A stretch of 9,562 nt of DNA from an uncultured Mucispirillum sp. (GTDB lineage Bacteria; Chrysiogenota; Deferribacteres; Deferribacterales; Mucispirillaceae), in contig CAMEOC010000020.1 in assembly GCA_945929285.1 (NCBI GenBank), positions 1 to 9,562 on the forward strand, in the 5' to 3' direction. The notes beneath the pieces are model-generated. The model did no database searches. It saw only the letters and a list, made by a program, of their open reading frames with translations, and had not been told where the DNA came from. The position numbers were made by a program, and so were the translations under genes. Shown one piece after another: positions 1 to 7,106 of the stretch (within the stretch, counting starts at the first letter, position 1; every line of letters starts with the position of its first letter).

Positions 1-83
1 GCCCATGTGCATTCCTATGAACGCTCAATATATAACGGCACAAACTATATTGTAACAGCTGGAGGCGGTGCTCCGCTATACCC
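1..83 (+). repeat. Direct repeat, copy 1 (paralogous HxH-motif block)
   Basis: Bases 1-83 match 873-955 at 78 of 83 positions by eye (differences at 36, 54, 63, 75 and 76). Both copies encode the AHVHSYERS...GGGAPLYP segment of the two tandem metallophosphoesterases. Past this block the two genes diverge quickly. The repeat may extend left beyond the window edge, since copy 1 is cut there. Confidence 0.85.
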
Positions 84-261
84 TGTTACACGAGAAAACC
101 CTTATAAAATATTTAGAAAAAATATTCATCATTATACTGTGCTTGAAAGAAATAATGATGTATATACCCTAAAAGCAATAGATATAGATGGAAATATAAT
201 AGATACAGTTTCCACTTCCCTTAAAAGTGTATTAAATAATAAAAAAGGAATGGTAAAATGA
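1..261 (+). CDS. Metallophosphoesterase, C-terminal fragment (5' end outside window)
   Basis: The reading frame is open from base 1 and begins with Ala-His-Val-His-Ser-Tyr-Glu-Arg. This is the last metal-binding motif (GHxH-like) of calcineurin-type phosphoesterases, in the HxHxYER form seen in purple-acid-phosphatase-like enzymes. About 86 residues remain: this motif, a Gly-rich turn (TAGGGAPLYP) and a C-terminal beta-rich tail with the IDIDG segment. The GTG at position 7 encodes an internal Val of that motif and is not the start; the gene begins upstream of the window. The protein is a close paralogue of the next gene, with nearly identical sequence around the HxH motif and a more divergent tail. 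The stop overlaps the next start by 4 bases (ATGA at 258-261), so the two are probably cotranscribed and coupled. The substrate is unknown. Confidence 0.85.
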   Translation, partial: AHVHSYERSIYNGTNYIVTAGGGAPLYPVTRENPYKIFRKNIHHYTVLERNNDVYTLKAIDIDGNIIDTVSTSLKSVLNNKKGMVK

Positions 262-1121
262 TTTTAGATATTTTATATATTATACTCTTTATAATTTGTG
301 CCTTACTGGCTCTTATTTTAGTAGTTTATTTCCTTGTTCGCCATAGGCTGAAATTTGATAAAAATAATAAAGATATGAATAAAATTGTAATTTATGGCGA
401 TGTTCGCTCCAGCTATAAAAAACATAACCGTATTATAAACTTAATAAAAAAAGAAAACCCAGATATGATATTATTTACTGGAGATATTGCTTCAAACAGC
501 CACAATTTCCTACACTTTTTAATATACAGCATTATTGAAAATAAAGTGTGGAAAAGCTGCGAATATTACCCTGTGCGAGGCAACCACGAATCAGAAATAA
601 ACCATTACCAAATATTTCTAGACCTGCCTGATAATAAAACATATTACTCCTTTGACAGGATGGATATGCACTTTATTGTGCTTGATGTAATAGATGAATC
701 ACTTCATACTGAAGTTATCACATGGCTAAAGCAGGATTTAGAAGAAAATAAACATAAAAATATAAGTATTGGTATGCATTACCCTCTTTTTACTTCCGGT
801 AAATATTACCCATACCATGCACCATATCTTTTAGAACTTTTTACTGAATATAATGTTATATTTGTATTTTCTGCCCATGTGCATTCCTATGAACGCTCAA
901 TATATAAAGGCACAAACTATATTGTGACAGCTGGGGGCGGTGCTCCATTATACCCAGAAACCATTACAAATGAATATAAAATATGCCGTGTTAATAACCA
1001 CCACTACTGTGTTATGACAAAGGAAAATGACGAATATTATATAAAAGTAATTGATATTGATGGTAAAGTAATTGATGAATTTTCTTCATCAAAAGCAAAA
1101 GTAGTTGCAGGAAAATTATGA
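258..1121 (+). CDS. Membrane-anchored calcineurin-like metallophosphoesterase
   Basis: 287 residues. A hydrophobic segment at about 4-27 followed by Arg/Lys looks like a signal anchor, but which side of the membrane the enzyme domain faces was not established. The phosphoesterase motifs run in order: GDVR 47-50 (D48), GD 75-76, GNHE 108-111, the VxxH-like IGMH with H174, and AHVHSYER 206-213 (H207, H209). The arrangement resembles the purple acid phosphatase family, but the Tyr of its GDxxY motif is replaced (GDIAS), so a classic tyrosinate-Fe(III) purple centre is unlikely; a general two-metal phosphoesterase is the safer reading. An AAAGGAA ribosome site at 244-250 supports the ATG at 258. 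The gene overlaps both neighbours by 4 bases. It is a tandem duplicate of the upstream gene and sits before a sulfatase-fold envelope enzyme, so a role in envelope phosphate chemistry is possible but only inferred. Confidence 0.85.
   Translation: MILDILYIILFIICALLALILVVYFLVRHRLKFDKNNKDMNKIVIYGDVRSSYKKHNRIINLIKKENPDMILFTGDIASNSHNFLHFLIYSIIENKVWKSCEYYPVRGNHESEINHYQIFLDLPDNKTYYSFDRMDMHFIVLDVIDESLHTEVITWLKQDLEENKHKNISIGMHYPLFTSGKYYPYHAPYLLELFTEYNVIFVFSAHVHSYERSIYKGTNYIVTAGGGAPLYPETITNEYKICRVNNHHYCVMTKENDEYYIKVIDIDGKVIDEFSSSKAKVVAGKL
873..955 (+). repeat. Direct repeat, copy 2 (paralogous HxH-motif block)
   Basis: This is the partner of 1-83, offset by 872 bases, which is about one gene length. 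It lies within the complete metallophosphoesterase and covers its last metal-binding motif. Four of the five differences from copy 1 are synonymous. Confidence 0.85.
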
Positions 1122-2995
1122 GTAGATATTTAAAGCTTTTTTATGCCATATTAATAGGCCTTGCCATATTTTCCCTTTTTAGGCTGGGTATTTTTATAGC
1201 CTATTATGAACAGTTTAAAGATAATGCTGCTACCCAAATATTATTTTCTTTTTTTCACGGTATAAGGTTTGATGCTTCTATATTTTTAACTATTATTTCA
1301 CCTTTTATTGTGCTTTTATTACTGCCTGTTAATAATAAAATATATGAAAGAATAAACTACTGGGCCCTTTTTATTATATATGTTGCATTAACTATATATT
1401 TAATGATAGATGCAGTTTACTTTGGCTATGTAAACAGGCATTTAGCAGGGGAGCTGGCTCAACTTTCCCAGGATAAAGAATATATTTCCACCATGGCTTA
1501 TGAATATTTATGGCTAATTGCTTTAATTTTCTTATTTGCCTTTATATGTGCTTATTTTTGGAATAAATTTACTAAAATAGAAATAAAAAAATCAGAATAT
1601 AATAAAAAAGCTAATACTAAATCTGCCCTTTATTTTTTAATGTATGCCTTAATTGTTTTTATCTTCATTAGAAGTAGTTTTGAAATTAAACCTATTAGCA
1701 CAATAAATGCTTTTGTAAGTGGCAGTAATGCTTTAGGAAACTTAACATTAAATGGGCTTTTTACTTCACTAAGATATATGACAGAAAATAGTAATGTAAA
1801 AACAGATGTGTATAACTTCTATGATGATAAAACAGCTCATGATTTTATTACTTCTTTAAAAAATAATAAATGCCAAAAACCTTTTAATATTAATAAACCA
1901 AATATTGTGTTTGTGCTTTTAGAAAGCTGGAGTGCCTACTATATTGATACTTTTAATAATAAAGCATATAACCATGGTGCAGAGCTTACCCCAAACTTTA
2001 ATAAATTAGCAGAAAATGGTATAAAATTTATGAACCACTACTCTCCTGAAAGAAGAAGTATTTCTGCTATACAGGCTATTTTATTAGGTATTCCACCTAT
2101 GGATAATATACCACGGCTTGGGTTTGGCCTTGAAACTATTGCAGGCAGCGGAAACCTTGCAGCTAAACTTTATGATAATGGGTATGATACTGTTTTTATT
2201 CAGTCATCTAAAAGAAATTCCTTTTATTTAGATGTAATTGCAAAATCTGTTGGTTTTAAAGAATATTATGGTATGGAAGATTTAGATAGTATTCTTGATT
2301 ATCCAGATAAAAATGCTTCTCAGTTTGGCTGGGATTATGAAACATATATGAAACTTTATGATGTACTTAAAAATAAAGGAAAAGATAAGCCCTTTTTTGC
2401 ATTTTTATTTACAGGCACTACCCATGTGCCATATGCTGAACCTAACAGTATAAATGCTAAGTTTCCCCATGATACAAACAGCGAAAATGGCTTTAAAAAT
2501 ACCCTTATTTATGCAGACTGGAGCCTGGGCGAATTTATGAAGAAAATGGAAAAAGAACCATTTTTTAATAATACTATTTTTATATTTACAGCAGACCATG
2601 TGCTTGGAAGATTTGAGAAAGTGGAGTTTCCAGAAGATTACCATGTGCCACTTTTAATTTATTCACCACTTTTTAAAAATCAAAAAGAATATACATATAC
2701 TACAAACCATGTAGATTTGCCTGCTACTATTTTAGATATTGCAGGGCTTTATGATAATAATACACAATATATAGGACATAGTGTATTTTGTAAGGATAAT
2801 AAAAGCTACAGCATAGTTCACAGCTATGGCACTGCAAAAATTATTCAAAATAATAAATGGCTTACCCATTCTTTTGCAAATACTCTAGATACATTGCCAA
2901 AAGATATGAGTGATAATGAAAAAAATTATTTATCTAAAATACTTCTTTCTTACTATCAAGAAAGCTATAATATTATGGTAGGTAAAAAAAGATGA
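1118..2995 (+). CDS. LTA synthase family / sulfatase-fold membrane transferase
   Basis: 625 residues. Five N-terminal hydrophobic segments (about 5-30, 52-71, 82-104, 129-148, 169-186) are followed by a linker and a large alkaline-phosphatase-superfamily domain from about 260, as in LtaS, MdoB/OpgB and phosphoethanolamine transferases. Visible site residues are E269 (LLESWS), candidate nucleophile S314 in RRS, H436 (TTHVPYA), D493-H494 (TADH) and H509 (YHVPLLIYSP). The E-to-nucleophile spacing of 45 equals that of S. aureus LtaS (E255, T300), but Ser replaces Thr. Family members transfer glycerol-phosphate or phosphoethanolamine head groups to envelope glycans or lipids, with the catalytic domain outside the cytoplasmic membrane; the group moved here cannot be told from sequence. 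AGGA near 1109-1112 supports the start, and the gene overlaps both neighbours by 4 bases. A simple phosphatase or sulfatase is less likely given the membrane part. Confidence 0.85.
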   Translation: MSRYLKLFYAILIGLAIFSLFRLGIFIAYYEQFKDNAATQILFSFFHGIRFDASIFLTIISPFIVLLLLPVNNKIYERINYWALFIIYVALTIYLMIDAVYFGYVNRHLAGELAQLSQDKEYISTMAYEYLWLIALIFLFAFICAYFWNKFTKIEIKKSEYNKKANTKSALYFLMYALIVFIFIRSSFEIKPISTINAFVSGSNALGNLTLNGLFTSLRYMTENSNVKTDVYNFYDDKTAHDFITSLKNNKCQKPFNINKPNIVFVLLESWSAYYIDTFNNKAYNHGAELTPNFNKLAENGIKFMNHYSPERRSISAIQAILLGIPPMDNIPRLGFGLETIAGSGNLAAKLYDNGYDTVFIQSSKRNSFYLDVIAKSVGFKEYYGMEDLDSILDYPDKNASQFGWDYETYMKLYDVLKNKGKDKPFFAFLFTGTTHVPYAEPNSINAKFPHDTNSENGFKNTLIYADWSLGEFMKKMEKEPFFNNTIFIFTADHVLGRFEKVEFPEDYHVPLLIYSPLFKNQKEYTYTTNHVDLPATILDIAGLYDNNTQYIGHSVFCKDNKSYSIVHSYGTAKIIQNNKWLTHSFANTLDTLPKDMSDNEKNYLSKILLSYYQESYNIMVGKKR

Positions 2996-3549
2996 GAGCT
3001 TTTATTGGAATTGAAATACCTGAAATTATAAGGGAAAAATATGCAAATATTTGTAAACCTTTAAGGAAAAATAGTATAATACGCTTTGTTTCAGGTGAAA
3101 AAATGCATATTACTCTAGCTTTTTTTCCTGATTTGCCTGCAAATAAAGTAGATGATGTTATGGATGTAGTAAAAAATATAGGCTTAAAACCTTTTACCAT
3201 AAATTGTGATAATATAGGGCTTTTTAAAGATAAAGGTATTCCTTCTACTATTTTTGTAAAAATTCTTTCAGAAGATTTAAAAGCTTATACTAAAATACTT
3301 CATGAAAATATAATGCAATTAAATATACCCTTTGATAATAGAAGACCTTTTACACCACATATAACTACTGCAAGAATCAATGAAATGCTAGATGAAGAAG
3401 CTTTTATGAAAGATTATAGATTTATTGTGAAAAGGTTTGAAAAAAGTGATTTTCAAGTAAATAAAATAAACTTATATTTCAGCGATATGATAAACCATAA
3501 AGTTATTGCTTCATATAATTTTAATGAAGAAGATAGTATACTGGGCTAA
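2992..3549 (+). CDS. thpR: RNA 2',3'-cyclic phosphodiesterase (2H family, ThpR)
   Basis: 185 residues, the usual size for the bacterial 2'-5' RNA ligase / ThpR family. It opens with the typical strand MRAFIGIEIP and carries the two HxTx signatures that define 2H phosphoesterases: HITL at 39-42 and HITT at 123-126, the latter within the family-typical FTPHITTAR. These enzymes are cytoplasmic. They open 2',3'-cyclic phosphates on RNA ends to 2'-phosphates and can reversibly join 2'-5' linked RNA in vitro; the physiological role is poorly known. The ATG overlaps the preceding stop (ATGA, 2992-2995) with a weak AGG at 2980-2982, so translation is probably coupled. It is the last gene of the top-strand operon, and its final codons form the left arm of the terminator. 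No functional link to the envelope enzymes upstream is evident. Confidence 0.92.
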   Translation: MRAFIGIEIPEIIREKYANICKPLRKNSIIRFVSGEKMHITLAFFPDLPANKVDDVMDVVKNIGLKPFTINCDNIGLFKDKGIPSTIFVKILSEDLKAYTKILHENIMQLNIPFDNRRPFTPHITTARINEMLDEEAFMKDYRFIVKRFEKSDFQVNKINLYFSDMINHKVIASYNFNEEDSILG

Positions 3550-3578
3550 TTCATATAAATAAGCCCAGTATATTTTTT
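3537..3578 (+). terminator. Rho-independent terminator after thpR
   Basis: A perfect 11-bp stem pairs TATACTGGGCT (3537-3547) with AGCCCAGTATA (3562-3572) around a 14-base loop, followed directly by TTTTTT (3573-3578). The left arm includes the last thpR codons and the first base of its TAA stop. The T-run serves the top strand. For the bottom-strand maf gene, the same hairpin is followed only by a mixed pyrimidine-rich stretch, so it would terminate that transcript less efficiently, if at all. Confidence 0.9.
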
Positions 3579-3579
3579 G

Positions 3580-5490
3580 CTAATTTTTATTATTTTCTTT
3601 TTCTGCTAAAAATTCTTCCTGGTATTTTTCCACAATTTCAATGGAAACATTAAATTCTTCCACTAATTTATTTATTAAACCAATTAAAACAGAAAATAAT
3701 TCCCTGTGTTTTAAAAACAGCATAGTATCTTTTTCTATACCATCATCTTTACTATATTTAATATTATTTATATCTTGCATAATTTTTATATAAATAGACT
3801 GCACATAATGCATTAAAATAAAGTAAAAATCTTTATCTGAAAATTTTGACGGAATTTTCATAATTTCATCTAAATTTTTCTTATAAACTTCAGTATCTTT
3901 TTCTTCTGGTTTAAAACTTGTTCTTCCAAAAATTTCTTCTATTATAGCACATTTTCCTAAACCATCATTACATATATCTATAATTTCACTGCAGTATTTT
4001 TTTGCGTGATATAGTTTTTTTAATGTATCTTTTATCTGCTTTTCTTTTTCCTTTTGTTTTGGGTATTTTAATGCTCTTTTTATAGTATTTGTTGTATCTA
4101 TATTTTCTTTTATATATTTATCTATAGCCTCTTGAAATGTCATAATAGTTGTGCCATGTATTTTTGCACCACCTTCTGTTGCATTAATAACTGTGCCATT
4201 ATATGATGCGATATCCCTTTCATAGTGAAGTATAAATTGTTTATACCATATGTTTGTCTTTACCTTCTCTTGATAATTTCCTTCAACTTCAATAATATCT
4301 CCCTGGACTAAACTTTGTTGCTGTGTTCCATAATGGAAACCTTCTGCGTGAGGTTTTAAATCATCAGTAATAGATAAATCCTGACCTAATAATATAATAG
4401 GGTCACAGCCTAAATATTCTAAAACTTTAAAGGCCATATTCCCTGCAGATGGTCCTATATCTAAAATACCTTTTTTAATATCAAGCCAGTCAAATGTGGC
4501 AAAATTACGGTAAACTATTATTTTATCCCCTGGAAAATTAGCATAAGTTTCTGGCACAATTACAGGGCATGCTGCTAAATATGAATCTTTTGTATCTTCT
4601 TCTGTTAATCCTTCAAATAAATATGAAGTATGTATTACACGCTCTAAACTTGTAACTAAATGAGCGGGAGGTAGATTATTATTTTTTAAAATTTTTACGC
4701 TGCCATCTGCTGCGCATATTACAGCTTTTTCTCTTAAATCTTTTAATAAATGCATATTTTTATTTAAAGATGGACCAGCTGATACTACAATTCCGGGTTT
4801 TCCTTTAAATATATCTTTCAGGTCTAATATACCAGGGTTATTTATAATAGTAGGAATATTTCGTAAAGTATATTTTATACCTACAAGACTATCATATGGG
4901 TCATTACCGTATAAAAGTAATACTTGATGTATAGCTTCTTTTACCAACTGCAATGCAGATAAATAATATTCTTTATTACTAAAATAACATATTGGCTGTT
5001 CCAATATATTTACAGATTTTAAAAAGTATATATTTGTATTAAAATTAAAAAAACTAAATAATACAGGGTAAAACATTCTTAAATTTGGGCTGCCAATAAA
5101 AAATATGTTTGTGCAGTTTATTAAATCAAGGTAGCTTAAAGTGCTAAAAGCAACCTTTAGAAGCTCCATATCCTGTTCTATTATTAAAACTCTAGCATGA
5201 GGGTAATTTTTTAAATATTCATATATTTCATAGCCCATACCAAAGCCTAAAAAAACTGCCACATCTGGAAGCCTAATTTTTCTATTTTTTATATCCTGCT
5301 CTGCAACTCTATAAGGGTCTATATTATTATAGAAATTTTTATTATATTTAATATCTATAAGTGATGGAAGCTTATCTTTTCTTTGAGATGGTGCAACTTT
5401 ATATCTGCCAGTAATTGCAGCACTATCTATTAATGCAGCAAGCTGCGGGTTTTTTTTAGCTAAAGCTTCAATATTTCTCTTATAAATCAT
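3580..5490 (-). CDS. maf: Maf-type motility-associated glycosyltransferase (DUF115)
   Basis: 636 residues, the normal size for Maf proteins. An N-terminal Rossmann-like part (about 76-135) carries VFLGFGMGYEIYEYL and IEQDMELL. The central DUF115 domain (about 228-450) has the family hallmark VSAGPSLNKN (GPSL at 239-242), then CAADGS (259-264), LLGQDLS (367-373) and NATEGGAKIHGT (436-447). The C-terminal part (about 470-636) is Lys/Glu-rich and helical. Maf proteins add nonulosonic acids such as pseudaminic acid to Ser/Thr of flagellin in the cytoplasm before export, using the CMP-sugar. Its place at the end of the pse operon, 2 bases after pseI, fits that role. A strong GGAGAG site at 5496-5501, lying over the last pseI codons, supports the ATG at 5490. 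No flagellin or chaperone gene is present here, so the acceptor is inferred. A pterin-kinase MptE-like annotation is possible because of shared fold, but less likely. Confidence 0.92.
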   Translation of the reverse strand: MIYKRNIEALAKKNPQLAALIDSAAITGRYKVAPSQRKDKLPSLIDIKYNKNFYNNIDPYRVAEQDIKNRKIRLPDVAVFLGFGMGYEIYEYLKNYPHARVLIIEQDMELLKVAFSTLSYLDLINCTNIFFIGSPNLRMFYPVLFSFFNFNTNIYFLKSVNILEQPICYFSNKEYYLSALQLVKEAIHQVLLLYGNDPYDSLVGIKYTLRNIPTIINNPGILDLKDIFKGKPGIVVSAGPSLNKNMHLLKDLREKAVICAADGSVKILKNNNLPPAHLVTSLERVIHTSYLFEGLTEEDTKDSYLAACPVIVPETYANFPGDKIIVYRNFATFDWLDIKKGILDIGPSAGNMAFKVLEYLGCDPIILLGQDLSITDDLKPHAEGFHYGTQQQSLVQGDIIEVEGNYQEKVKTNIWYKQFILHYERDIASYNGTVINATEGGAKIHGTTIMTFQEAIDKYIKENIDTTNTIKRALKYPKQKEKEKQIKDTLKKLYHAKKYCSEIIDICNDGLGKCAIIEEIFGRTSFKPEEKDTEVYKKNLDEIMKIPSKFSDKDFYFILMHYVQSIYIKIMQDINNIKYSKDDGIEKDTMLFLKHRELFSVLIGLINKLVEEFNVSIEIVEKYQEEFLAEKENNKN

Positions 5491-5492
5491 TT

Positions 5493-6539
5493 CTACTCTC
5501 CACTTTCTATTAAATCATTATTTATAGGTGAATATTTTTTTATATTTTCTTTTGCTTTTTTACCAATTATTTCTTTTTCATATTTTGGGCTAATGCCAAG
5601 ATTTGGCCTGTATGAGCCTATATTATTATATGTAAAAGTTTCACCTTTTTCAATATTTTCTACAGCATATAAGCTTCGCATAAAACTTCTACCCTTATAA
5701 GATGATGGGCTTATTTCATAACTTACATTACCTAATATGGTTTCAGCCATTTTTATATCTTCTACAAATTTTTTAAACTCTTTTTCATCTAAAGAAAAAG
5801 CATTATCTGCTGAATTTATAGATTTATCAAGTATAAAATGTTTTTCCACCATACATGCACCCACAGCAACAGATAATACTGCTGTCATATTATTTAATGT
5901 ATGGTCTGAAAGCCCTGTTAAGCAGTTATAATCAACTGATAATTTTTCTATCATTTTAATATTTGCTTCATTTAATGGTGCTGGGTAACTGGAAGTGCAT
6001 TTTAATAATATTATATTATTATTGCCTTTATTTCTGCAAGCTGCAACAGCATCATCTATTTCCTGTTTATAGGCTACACCTGTTGAAATAATTACAGGTT
6101 TTCCAAAAGATGCAGTATATTCTATTAAAGGAATATCGTTTATCTCAAAAGAAGCAATTTTATAAGCAGGCACATTTAGTTTTTCTAAAAAATCCACAGC
6201 TGTTTTATCAAAAGGGGATGAAAAAAATATTAAACCATTATCATAAGCCACCTGCTGCAGCTTTTCATGCCAGTGCCATGGTGTATGTGCTTTATCATAA
6301 AGCTCATAATATGATATATTATCCCACAATGTACCGCCTTTTATTTTAAAATCATCACTATTACTATTTAATGTTATTGTATCTGCCCTGTAAGTTTGCA
6401 GTTTAATAGCATTAGCTCCTGCTCTTGCTGCTGCCTCTATAGTTTTGCATGCTATTTCAAGGCTACCGTTATGGTTTGCTGAAAGCTCTGCCACAATAAA
6501 AGTTTTCCCTTTACCTAATTCAAAATCTGCAATTTTCAC
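5493..6539 (-). CDS. pseI: Pseudaminic acid synthase (NeuB family)
   Basis: 348 residues, full length. It condenses 2,4-diacetamido-2,4,6-trideoxy-L-altrose (or an N-acyl variant) with phosphoenolpyruvate to give pseudaminic acid, in the cytoplasm. The N-terminal NeuB barrel (about 13-270) begins FIVAELSANHNGSLE, the PseI form rather than the NeuB/LegI EIGxNHNG form, followed by KLQTY 47-51. The SDHT (H213) and EKHF (H234) histidines match the positions of the metal-binding pair known in NeuB. An SAF domain (about 286-345) contains RSLYAVENIEKGE and GSYRPNLGISP. The start is GTG: the codon just before it is the in-frame TAA of the upstream gene, and no ATG or earlier start is available without losing the barrel. 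Only a weak AGGT precedes it. It sits between a formyltransferase-like gene (0 bases) and maf (2 bases). Confidence 0.95.
   Translation of the reverse strand: MKIADFELGKGKTFIVAELSANHNGSLEIACKTIEAAARAGANAIKLQTYRADTITLNSNSDDFKIKGGTLWDNISYYELYDKAHTPWHWHEKLQQVAYDNGLIFFSSPFDKTAVDFLEKLNVPAYKIASFEINDIPLIEYTASFGKPVIISTGVAYKQEIDDAVAACRNKGNNNIILLKCTSSYPAPLNEANIKMIEKLSVDYNCLTGLSDHTLNNMTAVLSVAVGACMVEKHFILDKSINSADNAFSLDEKEFKKFVEDIKMAETILGNVSYEISPSSYKGRSFMRSLYAVENIEKGETFTYNNIGSYRPNLGISPKYEKEIIGKKAKENIKKYSPINNDLIESGE
5496..5501 (-). promoter_or_regulatory. Ribosome binding site for maf
   Basis: Read on the bottom strand, GGAGAG lies 5 bases before the maf ATG and is embedded in the final pseI codons, just before its TAG stop. 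It is the clearest Shine-Dalgarno sequence in the bottom-strand operon. Most of the other starts there have only weak sites and probably depend on coupling. Confidence 0.75.
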
Positions 6540-7106
6540 TTATATTATACCTATTAAATCTTTCACTTTTGTATTATATCCATTTTTTTCATATAAATAT
6601 AAATACTTTTCTTTATCTTTTAAATAATGCAGGCTTCCATTACCCTTTTGTTTTTTGCCTTTTATTTTTCCATTTAATATATCATCTATATTGTCATTAA
6701 AAAGAATAACTATTTTATTTATAAGCCTATCATAGCTTGTTTTTAAAGTATCTGTTTCTATATTATCCTGCACTATTTTTTGGACTAGTATATCTCCAGT
6801 ATCTAGACCCTTATCAATATAGTGAATAGTTACTCCCTTTGGACTGTTTTCCAAATAACTCCATAAATTTGGGTCTGCCCCTTTATTATAAGGAAGATAT
6901 GAAATATGCAAATTTATTATTTTATTTATAAACTTATTAATAACATCTTCTTTTATAATATGGCGGTAACCAAAACTGATAATAAAATCATAATTCTGCA
7001 CCATTTCATAAGTAATTTTATCACTTATTATATTTGCATTATGACCTAAAGCTATTATCTTATCATATATTAACTTACTTTTTTCTCCTAAAAGCAGAAT
7101 ATTCAT
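6540..7106 (-). CDS. Formyltransferase-like protein of the pse cluster
   Basis: 188 residues. It resembles the N-terminal catalytic domain of N10-formyltetrahydrofolate-dependent formyltransferases (Fmt, PurN, ArnA, sugar formyltransferases). An open Rossmann-like start MNILLLGEKS is followed by SFGYRHIIKEDVI (44-56), NLHISYLPYNKG (65-76) and GLDTGDIL (100-107). The catalytic triad is intact: N65, H67 and D102, with an H-to-D spacing of 35 (36 in E. coli PurN). It lacks the C-terminal OB domain of Fmt, so a role on initiator tRNA is unlikely; the Lys-rich tail with KGNGSLHYLKDKE resembles sugar formyltransferases. Its position between the cytidylyltransferase and pseI, where PseH or PseG might be expected, suggests it formylates an amino group of the Pse precursor. 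That is inference; deformylation or a structural role is not excluded. It overlaps the upstream gene by 4 bases, with GAGA about 7 bases before the ATG. Confidence 0.8.
   Translation of the reverse strand: MNILLLGEKSKLIYDKIIALGHNANIISDKITYEMVQNYDFIISFGYRHIIKEDVINKFINKIINLHISYLPYNKGADPNLWSYLENSPKGVTIHYIDKGLDTGDILVQKIVQDNIETDTLKTSYDRLINKIVILFNDNIDDILNGKIKGKKQKGNGSLHYLKDKEKYLYLYEKNGYNTKVKDLIGII

Noticed and set aside
7..261. Small complete protein starting at GTG 7
   Set aside because: The frame is open to base 1 and the Val is internal to the AHVHSYER motif shared with the full-length paralogue; this is the 3' end of a gene cut by the window edge.
2405..2644. Bottom-strand open frame within the sulfatase-fold gene
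   Set aside because: It lies wholly antisense to a well-supported CDS, has no recognisable domain and no plausible ribosome site.
2973..3200. Bottom-strand open frame over thpR
   Set aside because: Antisense to the conserved N-terminal half of thpR, with low-complexity hydrophobic/Lys content expected from AT-rich antisense sequence.
5493..6539. Sialic acid (NeuB) or legionaminic acid (LegI) synthase
   Set aside because: The AELSANHNGSLE signature and the pseB-pseC context identify the PseI branch.
5737..6627. Three top-strand open frames (5737-5931, 6110-6349, 6445-6627) opposite pseI
   Set aside because: All are antisense to the strongly conserved pseI coding region or its junction and show no domain signature.
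6540..7106. Methionyl-tRNA formyltransferase (fmt)
   Set aside because: At 188 residues it lacks the C-terminal OB domain and is embedded in a sugar operon; only the catalytic fold is shared.
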